Positions 18,642 to 30,473 of a DNA stretch of 64,000 bases are shown here, in pieces. The DNA is from Microbacterium sp. Nx66. GTDB taxonomy: Bacteria; Actinomycetota; Actinomycetes; Actinomycetales; Microbacteriaceae. A program made the translations under genes and the position numbers. The DNA lies in NCBI RefSeq assembly GCF_904066215.1, contig NZ_LR880474.1:930001-994000 (forward strand). Direction: 5' to 3'. The notes below the pieces were generated by a model. The model worked only from the letters and a program-made list of their open reading frames with translations. It was not told the origin of the DNA and did no database searches. The number at the start of each line of letters is the position of its first letter. Positions within the stretch are counted from its first letter, which is position 1.

Positions 18642-20249
18642 ATGGCCGGCCCCCGCCACGACCCCACGCTCTACCGCGATCGCGACACGGTGCCGATCCG
18701 GCGCGCCCTCGTCTCGGTCAGCGACAAGACCGACCTGCTCGTGCTCGCCGCCGCGCTCGCGGAGGCGGGCGTCGAGATCGTCTCGACGGGCTCCACGGCG
18801 TCCACCATCCGCGACGCCGGCTTCGAGGTGACGGACGTGGCCGCGGTCACGGGTGTCGCCGAGATGCTCGACGGCCGCGTCAAGACCCTGCACCCGAAGG
18901 TGCACGGCGGCCTGCTCGCCGACCTGCGCCTGGAGGACCACGAGCGTCAGCTCGCCGACCTCGACATCGCGCCGTTCGAGCTCGTCGTGGTCAACCTCTA
19001 TCCGTTCGTGGAGACCGTGGCCTCCGGTGCCGAGGGCGACGACGTGGTGGAGCAGATCGACATCGGCGGCCCCGCCATGGTGCGCGCGGCCGCGAAGAAC
19101 CACGCCAACGTCGCGATCGTCGTGTCGCCGCAGTCCTACCCCGCGATCGTCGCGGCCGTGGAGCAGGGGGGCACCTCGCTCGCCCAGCGCCGGGAGCTCG
19201 CGGCGCGGGCCTTCGCGCACACCGCGGCCTACGACACGGCGGTCGCGCAGTGGTTCGCCGAGGGGACCCTCAACGAGCCGGGCGACCTTCCGGCGCATCT
19301 GACGATCCAGGCCGAGCGGCTCGCGACGCTCCGCTACGGCGAGAACTCCCACCAGCGCGGCGCCATCTACACCCGCGCCGGGGGCCACGGCATCGCCCAG
19401 GCCACGCAGCTGAAGGGCAAGGAGATGTCGTACAACAACTACGTCGACGCCGACGCCGCCCTGCGCGCCGCCTACGACATGGTCAAGCCCGCCGTCGCCA
19501 TCATCAAGCACGCGAACCCCTGCGGGATCGCCACCACCGCCCCGAACGCCCTCGACCCGATCGCCAGCGCGCACCTCCGTGCGCACGAGTGCGACCCCGT
19601 GTCGGCGTACGGCGGCGTGATCGCCGCGAACGGCACCGTGACGCTGAAGATGGCCGAGAACCTGAAGGACATCTTCACCGAGGTCATCGTGGCGCCGTCG
19701 TTCGAGCCCGCGGCCCTCGAGGTCTTCAAGGCGAAGAAGAACCTGCGCCTGCTGCAGCTCCCCGAGGACTGGCAGCAGGAGCGCATGGACGTGCGGCTCG
19801 TGTCCGGCGGTCTCCTGCTCCAGGACGCGGACCGCTTCCCGGACGACATCGTCTCGGTCGCGAAGAACTGGGAGCTCGTGTCGGGTGAGCGTCCGAGTGA
19901 CGAGGAGATGGAGAACCTGATCTTCGCGTGGAAGGCCTGCCGGGCGGTGAAGTCGAACGCGATCGTCCTGGCGAAGGACAATGCGACGGTCGGCGTCGGC
20001 ATGGGCCAGGTCAACCGGGTCGACTCGTGCCGCCTCGCGGTGGAGCGGGCAGGGGATCGTGCCGCCGGATCGGTCGCGTCGTCCGATGCGTTCTTCCCCT
20101 TCGCGGACGGTGCCCAGGTGCTCATCGACGCGGGTGTCACGGCGATCGTGCAGCCCGGTGGGTCCGTTCGTGACGAGGAGGTCGTGGATGCCGCGCGCAA
20201 GGCCGGCGTCACGATGTTCTTCACGGGGGAGCGTCACTTCTTCCACTGA
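18642..20249 (+). CDS. purH: Bifunctional AICAR formyltransferase / IMP cyclohydrolase
   Basis: A 535-residue bifunctional enzyme for the last two steps to IMP. The N-terminal IMP cyclohydrolase domain shows [27 protein letters not shown]. The C-terminal AICAR transformylase domain shows [16 protein letters not shown] (catalytic Lys-His), and [21 protein letters not shown] precedes the ATG. It probably is cotranscribed with purN. AICAR accumulation here would feed the ZTP signal that the glyA riboswitch senses. Confidence 0.97.
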   Translation: MAGPRHDPTLYRDRDTVPIRRALVSVSDKTDLLVLAAALAEAGVEIVSTGSTASTIRDAGFEVTDVAAVTGVAEMLDGRVKTLHPKVHGGLLADLRLEDHERQLADLDIAPFELVVVNLYPFVETVASGAEGDDVVEQIDIGGPAMVRAAAKNHANVAIVVSPQSYPAIVAAVEQGGTSLAQRRELAARAFAHTAAYDTAVAQWFAEGTLNEPGDLPAHLTIQAERLATLRYGENSHQRGAIYTRAGGHGIAQATQLKGKEMSYNNYVDADAALRAAYDMVKPAVAIIKHANPCGIATTAPNALDPIASAHLRAHECDPVSAYGGVIAANGTVTLKMAENLKDIFTEVIVAPSFEPAALEVFKAKKNLRLLQLPEDWQQERMDVRLVSGGLLLQDADRFPDDIVSVAKNWELVSGERPSDEEMENLIFAWKACRAVKSNAIVLAKDNATVGVGMGQVNRVDSCRLAVERAGDRAAGSVASSDAFFPFADGAQVLIDAGVTAIVQPGGSVRDEEVVDAARKAGVTMFFTGERHFFH

Positions 20250-20269
20250 CCGAGACCCCGGTCTTCCGT

Positions 20270-20309
20270 CGAGACCCCGGTGTGCGCACGTCTGCACCCC
20301 GGGGTCTCG
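20270..20309 (+). terminator. Intrinsic terminator-like hairpin after purH
   Basis: CGAGACCCCGG (20270-20280) pairs perfectly with CCGGGGTCTCG (20299-20309). A second copy of the left arm occurs at 20251-20261, so alternative pairing is possible. Confidence 0.65.
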
Positions 20310-20393
20310 GCGCGTCGGCGGGGTTTCGGGGAAGAAACCGCGATGTCCGATTTCCGCCAGCCGTAGCCCTGCGGGGGTGAGAGAGTGGAGGAC

Positions 20394-21911
20394 ATGAGCC
20401 TCCCCGTGACCGCGTTCGACGAGCGTTACCGAGCCATCAGCGCCCGGGACACCCGCTTCGACGGCCAGTTCGTCACCGCCGTGCGCTCGACCGGGATCTA
20501 CTGCCGTCCGAGCTGCCCCGCCCGCACCCCCAAGCCGCAGAACGTGACCTTCTATCCGACCAGTGCCGCGGCGCACGAGGCGGGCTACCGCGCATGCAAA
20601 CGCTGCCTGCCGGAGGCCGCCCCCGGGTCGCCCGCGTGGGACGTCCGCGGAGACACCGCCGCTCGCGCCATGCGGCTGATCGCGTCCGGCGTGGTCGAGC
20701 GCGAGGGCGTGCCAGGGCTCGCCGCGCGCCTCGGCTACTCGAGCCGTCACCTCACGCGGCTGCTGACGACCCAGCTCGGCGCCGGACCTCTGGCACTGGC
20801 GAGAGCGCATCGCGCCCACACCGCCCGCATGCTGCTCGTGGGGACGGACATGCCCATCGCCGACGTCGCCTTCGCCGCCGGCTTCCACAGCATCCGCCAG
20901 TGCAACGACACGATCCGCGAGGTGTTCGGCCTCACGCCCGGAGAGCTGCGCGCCCGCCGCCGCACGCCGTCCGCGTCCGTGCCGGGAACGATCGACCTGG
21001 TCCTGCCGTACCGGGGTCCCCTGGATGCGGCCGGCGTCTTCGCGTGGATGGCGGCGCGGGCGGTGACCGGGGTCGAGGAGGCCACGGCCACGGCGTTCTC
21101 CCGACACCTCCGGATGCCCGGAGGCCCTGCGTGGTTCGAGGTGCGTCAGGAGGAGACGGAGCGGCTGCACCTCCGGGCTCGGGTCGCGCAGCTCGGCGAC
21201 CTCGCGCCGCTGGTGGCGACCGCGCGTCGGATCTTCGACCTCGACGCCGACCCCCTGGCGATCGACGAGGCCCTGGCGGCGCACCCGCCTCTCGCTCCCC
21301 TCATCGCGCGCACCCCCGGTATCCGCGTGCCCGGAGCGGCCGATCCGCACGAGATGCTCATCCGCGCGATGATCGGGCAGCAGATCACGGTCGTCGCCGC
21401 CCGCACCGCGCTCACCGCCCTCACCGACGCGCTGGGGGAGCGGACCCCCGAGGGGCTGCTGTTCCCGACGATGTCGGCCATCGCGGCCCACGGCGCCGAG
21501 GTGCTGCGGGGGCCCGCCGCCCGCATCCGCGCCGTCACCGGAGCCGCCGCCGCCCTCGCGGACGGGAGCCTGACCCTCACGGTCGGCGACGACGGCCCCA
21601 CGCAGCGCGCGGCCCTGCTGGCGATGCCCGGCATCGGTCCCTGGACCGCCGACTACGTGCGGATGCGGGTGCTCGGCGATCCGGACGTGCTGCTGCCCGG
21701 TGACGTCGCCCTCCGCGCCGGTGCCGCGGCTGCCGGTCTCCCGGCCGAACCGAAGACCCTCACCGCCTGGGCGGAGCGCACCGCGCCGTGGCGGAGCTAC
21801 CTCAGCGCGCACCTGTGGCGTGCCGCCCCGATCCGTCCCGCCGGACCGCGGAGCAAGACCGCCACCCGGCCCGCCCGCGGCCACGAATCCGACACCGAGG
21901 AGACCTCATGA
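20394..21911 (+). CDS. Ada-like / AlkA fusion: DNA-3-methyladenine glycosylase 2 with regulatory domain
   Basis: A 505-residue fusion. Residues about 1-80 form the Ada zinc-binding domain with four cysteines ([11 protein letters not shown] and YRACKRCLP), which senses methylphosphotriesters. Residues about 85-190 form an AraC-type helix-turn-helix domain ([20 protein letters not shown]). The C-terminal 280 residues are an AlkA-type HhH-GPD glycosylase: [30 protein letters not shown], and LPGDVAL with the catalytic Asp. It therefore should sense alkylation, activate transcription and excise alkylated bases. Its stop overlaps the start of ogt by 4 nt (ATGA). Confidence 0.93.
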   Translation: MSLPVTAFDERYRAISARDTRFDGQFVTAVRSTGIYCRPSCPARTPKPQNVTFYPTSAAAHEAGYRACKRCLPEAAPGSPAWDVRGDTAARAMRLIASGVVEREGVPGLAARLGYSSRHLTRLLTTQLGAGPLALARAHRAHTARMLLVGTDMPIADVAFAAGFHSIRQCNDTIREVFGLTPGELRARRRTPSASVPGTIDLVLPYRGPLDAAGVFAWMAARAVTGVEEATATAFSRHLRMPGGPAWFEVRQEETERLHLRARVAQLGDLAPLVATARRIFDLDADPLAIDEALAAHPPLAPLIARTPGIRVPGAADPHEMLIRAMIGQQITVVAARTALTALTDALGERTPEGLLFPTMSAIAAHGAEVLRGPAARIRAVTGAAAALADGSLTLTVGDDGPTQRAALLAMPGIGPWTADYVRMRVLGDPDVLLPGDVALRAGAAAAGLPAEPKTLTAWAERTAPWRSYLSAHLWRAAPIRPAGPRSKTATRPARGHESDTEETS

Positions 21912-22405
21912 CCGCACTCATCCAGACCCTCGACACCGCCGACGGTCCTTTCACGATCCTCGCCGACGAGCGCCAGCGGGTGCTCGTGTCCGGGTGGACC
22001 GACGACGTCGAGGCGATCCTCGGACGCCTGCCGTCCCGAAGCCGTCCCGACGCCGTGCGGGAGGCCGAGACGGACGCGGCGGGCGCCGTCCGCGCGTACT
22101 ATGCCGGCGACGTCACGGCGATCGACGCGGTCCCGGTCGCGCAGACCGGCACCGCCCTGCAGCTCGCCGGATGGGCGGCGCTCCGCGGCATCGCCCCGGG
22201 GGAACCGCTGACGTACACGGGCTTCGCGGCCCGGCTCGGCAATCCGCGTGCGGTGCGGGCCGCCGCGTCGATCTGCGCCCGCAACGCCCCGGCCCTGTTC
22301 GTGCCCTGTCACCGGGTGCTCCGCACGGACGGCTCTCTCGGCGGCTTCGCCTGGGGCCTGCCCGTGAAGGAGAGGCTCCTGGCGCGCGAACGCGCCGCCC
22401 GCTGA
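21908..22405 (+). CDS. ogt: Methylated-DNA-[protein]-cysteine S-methyltransferase
   Basis: A 165-residue suicide methyltransferase that moves the methyl group from O6-methylguanine to its own cysteine. The active site PCHRVLR is present, with preceding ARNAPALFV. The ATG at 21908 overlaps the stop of the Ada/AlkA fusion (ATGA), so the two are translationally coupled and together supply the functions of the E. coli Ada response. Confidence 0.95.
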   Translation: MTALIQTLDTADGPFTILADERQRVLVSGWTDDVEAILGRLPSRSRPDAVREAETDAAGAVRAYYAGDVTAIDAVPVAQTGTALQLAGWAALRGIAPGEPLTYTGFAARLGNPRAVRAAASICARNAPALFVPCHRVLRTDGSLGGFAWGLPVKERLLARERAAR

Positions 22406-22419
22406 CCTCTCGGTTCGAA

Positions 22420-22445
22420 GAGCCCGCTCCCCGGAGAGCGGGCTC
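22420..22445 (+). terminator. Intrinsic terminator after ogt
   Basis: A 10-bp perfect stem (GAGCCCGCTC / GAGCGGGCTC, 22420-22429 and 22436-22445) with a 6-nt loop, followed by CTCGTCGTCTC. Confidence 0.75.
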
Positions 22446-22467
22446 CTCGTCGTCTCGGGAATTCCTC

Positions 22468-22497
22468 TTGCGCTCAGCTGGTTCACAGGAATAGGCT
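22468..22497 (+). promoter_or_regulatory. Candidate sigma-70-type promoter for the ABC exporter operon
   Basis: TTGCGC (22468-22473) and TAGGCT (22492-22497) are separated by 18 nt. This would start the transcript about 45 nt before the leader ORF and downstream of the ogt terminator. Confidence 0.4.
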
Positions 22498-22549
22498 GAT
22501 GGGCTGTCGCGCCAACCGGACGACCTCGCCGAGCCCTGAGGAGGACACC

Positions 22550-22615
22550 ATGACCACGATCGCCACCGCGCGGATCGCCACCCTCGGCTCGACCCCGGCG
22601 CGCCCGCTCTTCTAG
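22550..22615 (+). CDS. Leader peptide (21 aa) of the ABC exporter operon
   Basis: An ATG with a strong GAGGAGGAC ribosome-binding site opens a 21-codon ORF that begins MTTIATAR and ends STPARPLF before a TAG stop. Its position, 95 nt before an exporter gene and directly before a terminator-like hairpin, is that of a regulatory uORF whose translation controls downstream expression. The ending RPLF could be a stalling sequence (inference). I find no other role for it. Confidence 0.6.
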   Translation: MTTIATARIATLGSTPARPLF

Positions 22616-22636
22616 AGCCCCCGCCCTCTTCTGCAC

Positions 22637-22672
22637 CGGATGCCGGGCTCCGTGAGCCCGCTCTCGCATCCG
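22637..22672 (+). promoter_or_regulatory. Attenuator-like hairpin before the ABC exporter genes
   Basis: An outer stem CGGATGC/GCATCCG (7 bp) and an inner stem CGGGCTC/GAGCCCG (7 bp, 3-nt loop) are separated by a 5-nt bulge, then comes TCCTTTCACTCTTCTC. The segment GAGCCCGCTCTC (22654-22665) is a perfect 12-nt complement of 22434-22445 in the ogt terminator, so read-through RNA could refold. Confidence 0.5.
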
Positions 22673-22710
22673 TCCTTTCACTCTTCTCATCCTCGACTCC
22701 TCTGAGAGAC

Positions 22711-24657
22711 ATGTCTTCCACGTCTTCCGCGCAGAAACCGTCCCCCTCGTCCTCCCTCTCCACGCCCGCCGCGCTGTGGCGGCTCAAGCCTTTCGTGAAG
22801 CCGGTCATCTGGCGTCTCGCCGGCGGTGCCGCCAGCGCGCTCGCGGCCGCGCTCATCGCGCTGATGATCCCCATCGTGCTCGAACAGATCATCGGCGGGC
22901 CGGTGCAGTCCGGAGCGCTCGACGCGATCGTCTGGGGCGCGCTCGCCGTGTTCGCCCTCGGCCTCGGCGAGGCGCTCATGGTCTGGCTCCGCCGGCAGTT
23001 CGTGCTGTTCCCGGCCACGCAGGTCGAGTACCGCATGCGCACCGAGCTCTACTCGCGACTGCAGACCCTCCCGGTCGCCTTCCACGACAGGTGGCAGTCC
23101 GGCCAGCTGCTCAGCCGCATGATGCAGGACATCGGCCTCATCCGCCGGTGGCTCGCCTTCGGCCTCGTGCTTCTCGTCGTGAACGTGCTGACGATCCTCA
23201 TCGGCTCCGTCCTGCTGTTCCGCTGGCACTGGCTGCTGGGCACGATCTTCCTGGTGACGGCGATCCCGCTGTGGATCCGCGGCTACCTGTTCGAGAAGCG
23301 CTACGGCGCCCTCACGCGGCGCAGCCAGGACCAGGCCGGCGACCTCGCCACGAGCGTCGAGGAGAGCGTGCACGGCATCCGGGTGCTCAAGGCGTTCGGA
23401 CGGGGCACGCACGCCCTCCGCCGCTTCAGCCGTCAGGCCGAGACGCTGCGCGAGACCGAGATGAGCAAGGCCCGAGCCATCGCCTCGATCTGGTTCTGGC
23501 TCGACCTCATGCCGCAGATCGCCTTCGGCCTGAGCCTGATGTCCGGCATCTGGCTCATCTCGCAGGACGCGATCACCTCGGCGGAGCTCTTCGCCTTCTT
23601 CGCGATGGCCGTCGTGCTGCGCTGGCCGATCGAGTCGATCGGCTTCCTCTTCTCGTTCATGCTGGACGCGCGCACGGCGACGGACCGCGTGTTCGACATC
23701 TTCTCGGAGACGAACACCATCACCGACCCCGCGAACCCCGTGCACATCGAGAACCCGCGCGGCGAGCTCGCATTCGAGAACGCGCACTTCCGCTACCAGG
23801 ACGCGGCCCCCGACGAGCGGGACCTGCTCGACGGCATCGACCTCGTCCTCCGACCGGGTGAGACCATGGCGCTGGTCGGGCTCACCGGCAGCGGCAAGAC
23901 CACCTTGACGACCCTGCCGACGCGGCTCTACGACGTGACGGGAGGGCGGGTCACGCTTGACGGCGTCGACGTGCGCGACCTCACCCTCGCCGAGCTGCGC
24001 GAGCACATCGCGATGGCGTTCGAGGACGCGACGCTCTTCTCCGCCTCGGTCCGCGAGAACGTCCTGCTCGGGCGCGCCGACCTCGACGTGCACAGCCCCG
24101 AAGCCGAGCGCGTCCTGCGCGAGGCGCTCGACGTCGCGCAGGCCGCCTTCGTCGACACGCTCCCCGAGGGCGTCGAGACGGTCATCGGCGAAGAGGGACT
24201 GAGCCTGTCCGGCGGACAGCGCCAGCGGCTCGCCCTCGCCCGAGCGGTGGCCGCCACGCCGCGGGTGCTCGTCCTGGACGACCCGCTGTCGGCGCTGGAC
24301 GTCGACACCGAGGCCCTCGTCGAGGAGGCGCTGCGGCACGTGCTCGCCGACACCACGGCGATGATCGTCGCACACCGTCCGTCCACCGTGGCCCTCGCCG
24401 ATCGCGTGGCGCTGCTGGAGGACGGCCGGATCACCGCGGTCGGCACGCACACCGAGCTGCTGAAGACGAGCCGGCACTACCGGCATGTCATCTCCAGCTT
24501 GGAGGCCGAGGAGGCGGCTCGCACCGGCGCTATCCCGATCATCCGCGACGAGCAGTCGGAGATCCACGACACCGTGCAGGACGGCATCCGCCAGGAGGCC
24601 GACGATGAGGCGCCGGGAAGCGCCTCCCGATTCGCAGGAGAGGAGGTGCAGCGATGA
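22711..24657 (+). CDS. ABC exporter half-transporter with degenerate ATP site (subunit 1)
   Basis: A 648-residue membrane-plus-ATPase subunit. The N-terminal six-helix domain (residues about 25-330) is followed by an ATPase domain with Walker [11 protein letters not shown], signature [14 protein letters not shown] and Walker [13 protein letters not shown]. Here Asp replaces the catalytic Glu after the Walker B Asp, so this subunit forms the non-hydrolytic site of a heterodimer. The H-loop histidine (IVAHRP) is intact. The stop overlaps the start of the next subunit by 4 nt (ATGA). The arrangement fits a multidrug or lipid exporter; the substrate is unknown. Confidence 0.92.
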   Translation: MSSTSSAQKPSPSSSLSTPAALWRLKPFVKPVIWRLAGGAASALAAALIALMIPIVLEQIIGGPVQSGALDAIVWGALAVFALGLGEALMVWLRRQFVLFPATQVEYRMRTELYSRLQTLPVAFHDRWQSGQLLSRMMQDIGLIRRWLAFGLVLLVVNVLTILIGSVLLFRWHWLLGTIFLVTAIPLWIRGYLFEKRYGALTRRSQDQAGDLATSVEESVHGIRVLKAFGRGTHALRRFSRQAETLRETEMSKARAIASIWFWLDLMPQIAFGLSLMSGIWLISQDAITSAELFAFFAMAVVLRWPIESIGFLFSFMLDARTATDRVFDIFSETNTITDPANPVHIENPRGELAFENAHFRYQDAAPDERDLLDGIDLVLRPGETMALVGLTGSGKTTLTTLPTRLYDVTGGRVTLDGVDVRDLTLAELREHIAMAFEDATLFSASVRENVLLGRADLDVHSPEAERVLREALDVAQAAFVDTLPEGVETVIGEEGLSLSGGQRQRLALARAVAATPRVLVLDDPLSALDVDTEALVEEALRHVLADTTAMIVAHRPSTVALADRVALLEDGRITAVGTHTELLKTSRHYRHVISSLEAEEAARTGAIPIIRDEQSEIHDTVQDGIRQEADDEAPGSASRFAGEEVQR

Positions 24658-26465
24658 GCTCCCTCACCGGAACCCAGGACGAGGACCGCTCCCGCCTCAC
24701 CACGGAGGAGAGCAGGGCGATCCGCCGTCGCTCGCTGCGGCTGCTCGGCTCGCTCGTGCGCCCGCTCAAGCCGCAGATCGTGCTCGCCGCCACGGTGCTC
24801 GTCATCTCGACGGCGCTGCAGGTGGCCGGGCCGATCCTCATCAGCATCGGCCTCGACCGCGCGCTGCCGGCGGTGCTCGACGATGCCGACTGGATGCCCA
24901 CCTTCGTCGTCGGCGGGATCTATCTTCTCGCCGGCGCTCTGGCCGCCGTGCTCATCGCCTGGTACGTCATCATCGCGGCCAAGCTGACCCAGGCCGTCCT
25001 GCTGGACCTGCGCAAGCGCATCTTCCTGCACACCCAGCGCCTGAGCCTGGAGTTCCACGAGTCGTACACGTCCGGGCGGATCATCTCGCGCCAGACGAGC
25101 GACCTGGACTCCATCAAGGAACTCCTCGACGGCGGCCTGAACGAGCTCGTCTCCGGCGTGCTCTTCGGTGTCTTCACGTTCATCGCCCTGTGCGTGTGGG
25201 ACTGGCAGTCCGGCCTGATCCTCGCGATCGGCGGCGTGCCGCTGTTCTTCCTCATGCGCTGGTTCTACTCGCGCTCCCAGCTCGTGTACCGCGAGTCCCG
25301 GGTGATCAGCGCGAAGGTGATCGTGCAGTTCGTGGAGACCATGACGGGCATCCGCGCGGTCAAGGCCTTCCGGAAGGAGCCGCGCAACGACGAGGCCTTC
25401 CAGGGCGTGGCCGGCGAGTACCGGGACGTGAACCGCCGCTCGATGCTGCTGTTCGGCACGTTCGAGCCGGGGCTCATGGGCGTCGCGGCGCTCGTCCTGG
25501 GCGTGGTCGTGCTGTGGGGCGGCATCCGGGTCTCGGAGGGGGCCCTGACGGTCGGCGTGCTGCTGTCCGCCGTGCTCTACGTGCGCAACTTCTTCGCTCC
25601 GATGCAGGAGATCGCGATGTTCCTCAACTCCTACCAGTCCGCCACCGCGGCGCTGGAGAAGGTGTCGGGCGTCCTGGAGGAGGTGCCGACGGTGCCGGAC
25701 CCCGAGAAGCCGGTGGACCTCTGGGAGTCCCGGGGGCACATCCGCTTCGACGAGGTCACGTTCGCGTACAACGAGGACAAGACGATCCTGCCGAACTTCT
25801 CGCTCGACATCCCCGCCGGGCAGACGATCGCGCTGGTGGGGACGACGGGGGCGGGCAAGTCCACGCTGGCCAAGCTCATCTCCCGGTTCTACGACCCGTC
25901 CGCGGGGACGGTGACCCTCGACGGCGTCGATCTGCGGTCGCTGCACCCGAAGGACCTCCGCCGCGCGATCGTCATGGTCACCCAGGAGGCGTACCTGTTC
26001 AGCGGGACCGTCGCCGACAACATCGCGCTCGGGCGCCCGGATGCGACTCTGGACGAGATCCGCGAGGCGGCGCGGGCGGTGGGCGCCGACGCGTTCATCT
26101 CGGCGCTGCCGGACGGGTACGACACCGACGTGAACAAGCGCGGTGGTCGTGTCTCGGCAGGGCAGCGACAGCTCATCTCGTTCGCCCGCGCCTTCCTCGC
26201 CGACCCGGCGGTGCTGATCCTCGACGAGGCGACGGCCTCGCTGGACATCCCGTCCGAGCGGCTGATCCAGGACGCGCTGCAGACGCTGCTGGCCGACCGG
26301 ACGGCGATCATCATCGCGCACCGGCTGTCGACGGTGGCGATCGCTGACCGTGTGCTCGTGATGGAGCACGGCCGGATCATCGAGGACGACACCCCCGCCG
26401 CCCTCATCGGCGGCACCGGGAAGTTCGCCCAGCTGCACGCGGCCTGGCAGGAGACGCTCGTCTGA
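24654..26465 (+). CDS. ABC exporter half-transporter (subunit 2, catalytic Walker B)
   Basis: A 603-residue partner of the preceding gene. Membrane domain residues about 35-340; ATPase domain with Walker [13 protein letters not shown], Walker [13 protein letters not shown] with the normal catalytic Glu, and H-loop [10 protein letters not shown]. Its signature motif is altered to VSAGQRQ. That is the expected complement: the changed signature faces the degenerate Walker B of subunit 1, as in known heterodimeric exporters such as TM287/288. A palindromic terminator follows at 26484. Confidence 0.93.
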   Translation: MSSLTGTQDEDRSRLTTEESRAIRRRSLRLLGSLVRPLKPQIVLAATVLVISTALQVAGPILISIGLDRALPAVLDDADWMPTFVVGGIYLLAGALAAVLIAWYVIIAAKLTQAVLLDLRKRIFLHTQRLSLEFHESYTSGRIISRQTSDLDSIKELLDGGLNELVSGVLFGVFTFIALCVWDWQSGLILAIGGVPLFFLMRWFYSRSQLVYRESRVISAKVIVQFVETMTGIRAVKAFRKEPRNDEAFQGVAGEYRDVNRRSMLLFGTFEPGLMGVAALVLGVVVLWGGIRVSEGALTVGVLLSAVLYVRNFFAPMQEIAMFLNSYQSATAALEKVSGVLEEVPTVPDPEKPVDLWESRGHIRFDEVTFAYNEDKTILPNFSLDIPAGQTIALVGTTGAGKSTLAKLISRFYDPSAGTVTLDGVDLRSLHPKDLRRAIVMVTQEAYLFSGTVADNIALGRPDATLDEIREAARAVGADAFISALPDGYDTDVNKRGGRVSAGQRQLISFARAFLADPAVLILDEATASLDIPSERLIQDALQTLLADRTAIIIAHRLSTVAIADRVLVMEHGRIIEDDTPAALIGGTGKFAQLHAAWQETLV

Positions 26466-26483
26466 CGTCCTGCCGCGACAGTG

Positions 26484-26511
26484 GCCCCGGCATCCGTACG
26501 GATGCCGGGGC
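26484..26511. terminator. Intrinsic terminator after the ABC exporter operon
   Basis: A 28-bp perfect palindrome (GCCCCGGCATCCG on its left half, centre GTAC) gives a 12-bp stem with a 4-nt loop, followed by TTCCTCGTCC. Confidence 0.8.
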
Positions 26512-26556
26512 TTCCTCGTCCGGGCGCGGGTGCGCCGGGATCGGTAGCATCGAGGG

Positions 26557-27378
26557 ATGGACCCCTTCCTCCTCGTCGCGGAGTGGTGGTGGCTCGCGCC
26601 GACCGCCGCCGCCGGGGTGACCGCGGGCGCGATCGGCGTCCGTCGGCGCAACACCCGCAGCGGCCGCCGGCTGGAGTACGACGCGGCCCGGCACGACCTC
26701 CGCGAGGCCCAGCAGCGCGCGGTGGTGCGACGGACGGCGCTGAAGGTGGCACGGGCCGACCTCGCCCGGGTCTCCGCCGAGCGGGCCGCGCAGCGGGCGA
26801 GCGCGGAGCAGGTGTCCGGCGCCCGACGCATGCTCAAGGAGCGTGAGCGCGACGCCAGGGCCGCGGCGGCCGACGTCCGCGCCCGGCGGGTCAGGGTGAA
26901 CGCCGCTCGCGCCGCGATCCCCGCCGGCTCCGCGCCGCGGCCGCTGGAGCGCCTGTATGCGGAGCACGACGCGGTGACGGCGCGGTGGATGCGGTATGAG
27001 ACAGACCCCGCGTTGCAGATCACCTATCCCGAGATGACGGACGTGAAGCGTCCGGAGACGGCCGCCTACCTGCGGGCCGCCGGTGCCGCGGTCGAGGCGC
27101 GTCGGCAGACGACGGGCCGGGTGACCGCCGCCGAGTACGCGGCGTACCGCGACGCTGTCGCGGAGCTGGAGCGGGCGTTCGAGGCCGCCGAGCACGCGGC
27201 GAAGGTCCAGACGGGCGAGGCACCTCCGACCGCGGCCTGGCAGGACGCCGCGCAGGACATGCTGCACCGCTCCGCGGAGGCCATCGACCGCGCGGCAGGT
27301 GCTGCCGCCTCAGCGCTCGCCGCGTGGAACAGTCGCCGGGGCAAGGGCACGCCTCCGGACGGCAACGGTCAGCGCTGA
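26557..27378 (+). CDS. Hypothetical membrane-anchored coiled-coil protein
   Basis: A 273-residue protein of unrecognised family. It starts with one hydrophobic segment (FLLVAEWWWLAPTAAAGVTA) followed by basic residues. About 90 residues of Ala/Arg/Glu-rich heptad-like sequence follow (residues 40-125), then a more conserved-looking part (RWMRYETDPALQITYPEMTD) and a further Ala-rich helix. A single-pass inner membrane protein with a cytoplasmic coiled coil is the simplest reading. The Ala/Arg-rich composition makes homology calls unreliable. Confidence 0.75.
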   Translation: MDPFLLVAEWWWLAPTAAAGVTAGAIGVRRRNTRSGRRLEYDAARHDLREAQQRAVVRRTALKVARADLARVSAERAAQRASAEQVSGARRMLKERERDARAAAADVRARRVRVNAARAAIPAGSAPRPLERLYAEHDAVTARWMRYETDPALQITYPEMTDVKRPETAAYLRAAGAAVEARRQTTGRVTAAEYAAYRDAVAELERAFEAAEHAAKVQTGEAPPTAAWQDAAQDMLHRSAEAIDRAAGAAASALAAWNSRRGKGTPPDGNGQR

Positions 27379-27445
27379 GGAGGATCGAGGTCGGGCCGTC
27401 CGGCGGGATCCGAGGGCGACGGAGTCTCGATGGGGGAGGGGATTC

Positions 27446-27465
27446 GAGACCCCGCCGCCGGTCTC
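27446..27465. terminator. Weak hairpin between convergent genes
   Basis: GAGACC (27446-27451) pairs with GGTCTC (27460-27465) around an 8-nt loop. It lies in the 85-nt gap between the coiled-coil gene and the GNAT gene and just touches the latter's stop codon. Confidence 0.3.
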
Positions 27466-27922
27466 AGGAGGGGACGCGGATCTCGGCGATGACCTCGCCG
27501 TAGGCCGTCTCCCCGACGGGGGTGAAGCCGACGCGACGGAAGAAGGCCTCCGGGCCGTCCTCGCCCGCTTCGTAGATCACGTTGACGTGGTCGACGCCGC
27601 GGGTGCGCGCTTCGTCGATGAGGTTCTCGACGGCGAAGCGGCCGATGCCGCGACCCTGGTCGTCCGCGTCGACGTTGATGCGCCACAGCACGGAGCGGAA
27701 GTGCTCCTCCGGGGCCTCGTCGTCGAAGTTGGCGCTGACGAAGCCCACGACCTCGTTGCGGTCCAGGATCACCCGCTGCCAGGAGGTCTGCGGGTTGATG
27801 ACGGTGGCCGCGATGCCGTACGAGACGGGCGCGAGGAACTGCTCCTGTCCGGGCTTGAGCGACAGGTTGTTCACGGCGACGATCGTCGCGGCGGAGAGTT
27901 CGACCATGCGCAGTTCGGACAT
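27464..27922 (-). CDS. GNAT-family N-acetyltransferase
   Basis: A 152-residue acetyltransferase. The acetyl-CoA loop is visible in LWRINVDADDQGRGIGRFAV (R/Q-x-x-G-x-G) and the C-terminal FFRRVGFTPVGE is motif B. The pattern resembles polyamine (SpeG/PaiA-like) acetyltransferases, but the substrate cannot be assigned. It is divergent from icd with 164 nt between starts. Confidence 0.85.
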   Translation of the reverse strand: MSELRMVELSAATIVAVNNLSLKPGQEQFLAPVSYGIAATVINPQTSWQRVILDRNEVVGFVSANFDDEAPEEHFRSVLWRINVDADDQGRGIGRFAVENLIDEARTRGVDHVNVIYEAGEDGPEAFFRRVGFTPVGETAYGEVIAEIRVPS

Positions 27923-28041
27923 GCCCCCAGGCTAGCCCCTCCGCTCACCGCATTCATCACTCGGGCGGACTTTTCACGGACCGGTCACGTGCCGGACCCC
28001 GTCGCCGGGAGCGCCGCTTCGGGGCGAGGGCCGCTCAGGTA

Positions 28042-28055
28042 TCTTGGTATCGAGA
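28042..28055 (+). promoter_or_regulatory. Candidate operator before icd, matching the sucC site
   Basis: TCTTGGTATCGAGA is an imperfect palindrome matching 11 of 14 positions of the sucC site TCTCGACATCGAGA. The two fit TCTYGRYATCGAGA. It lies 32 nt before the icd start codon, where it would overlap or follow the promoter. Confidence 0.45.
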
Positions 28056-28086
28056 CAAATAGCCCTCGTGAACGGAGAACCTCCCG

Positions 28087-30306
<2,220 letters not shown>

Positions 30307-30313
30307 GACGACG

Positions 30314-30347
30314 GAAGGGGGCGGATGCTGCGGCATCCGCCCCCTTC
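30314..30347. terminator. Intrinsic terminator after icd
   Basis: A 15-bp perfect stem (GAAGGGGGCGGATGC / GCATCCGCCCCCTTC) with a TGCG loop, 8 nt after the icd stop and followed by TCGCTGTCC. Confidence 0.85.
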
Positions 30348-30473
30348 TCGCTGTCCGCCCTCCGCCAGGCCCGAGCACGACTGCGGAGCGCGACCGCGAC
30401 ACCCTGGGAGAGGGGACGCCTCGACGGCGTGTCGTTCCGCGTCTCCGAAGCTGTGCTCGGCACGCGAACCGGG

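Larger units (their letters stand above)
22406..22710 (+). other. 305-nt leader region: terminator, promoter, leader ORF and attenuator
   Basis: Between ogt and the ABC transporter genes this gap holds, in order, the ogt hairpin, a promoter candidate, a 21-codon ORF with a strong ribosome-binding site, and a second hairpin followed by a pyrimidine-rich tract just before the first ABC gene. The parts are listed separately. Confidence 0.6.

Noticed and set aside
18552..21884. A 1110-codon open frame on the minus strand
   Set aside because: Antisense to purH and the Ada/AlkA gene, with a His/Arg/Gly/Val-rich translation and no recognisable motif.
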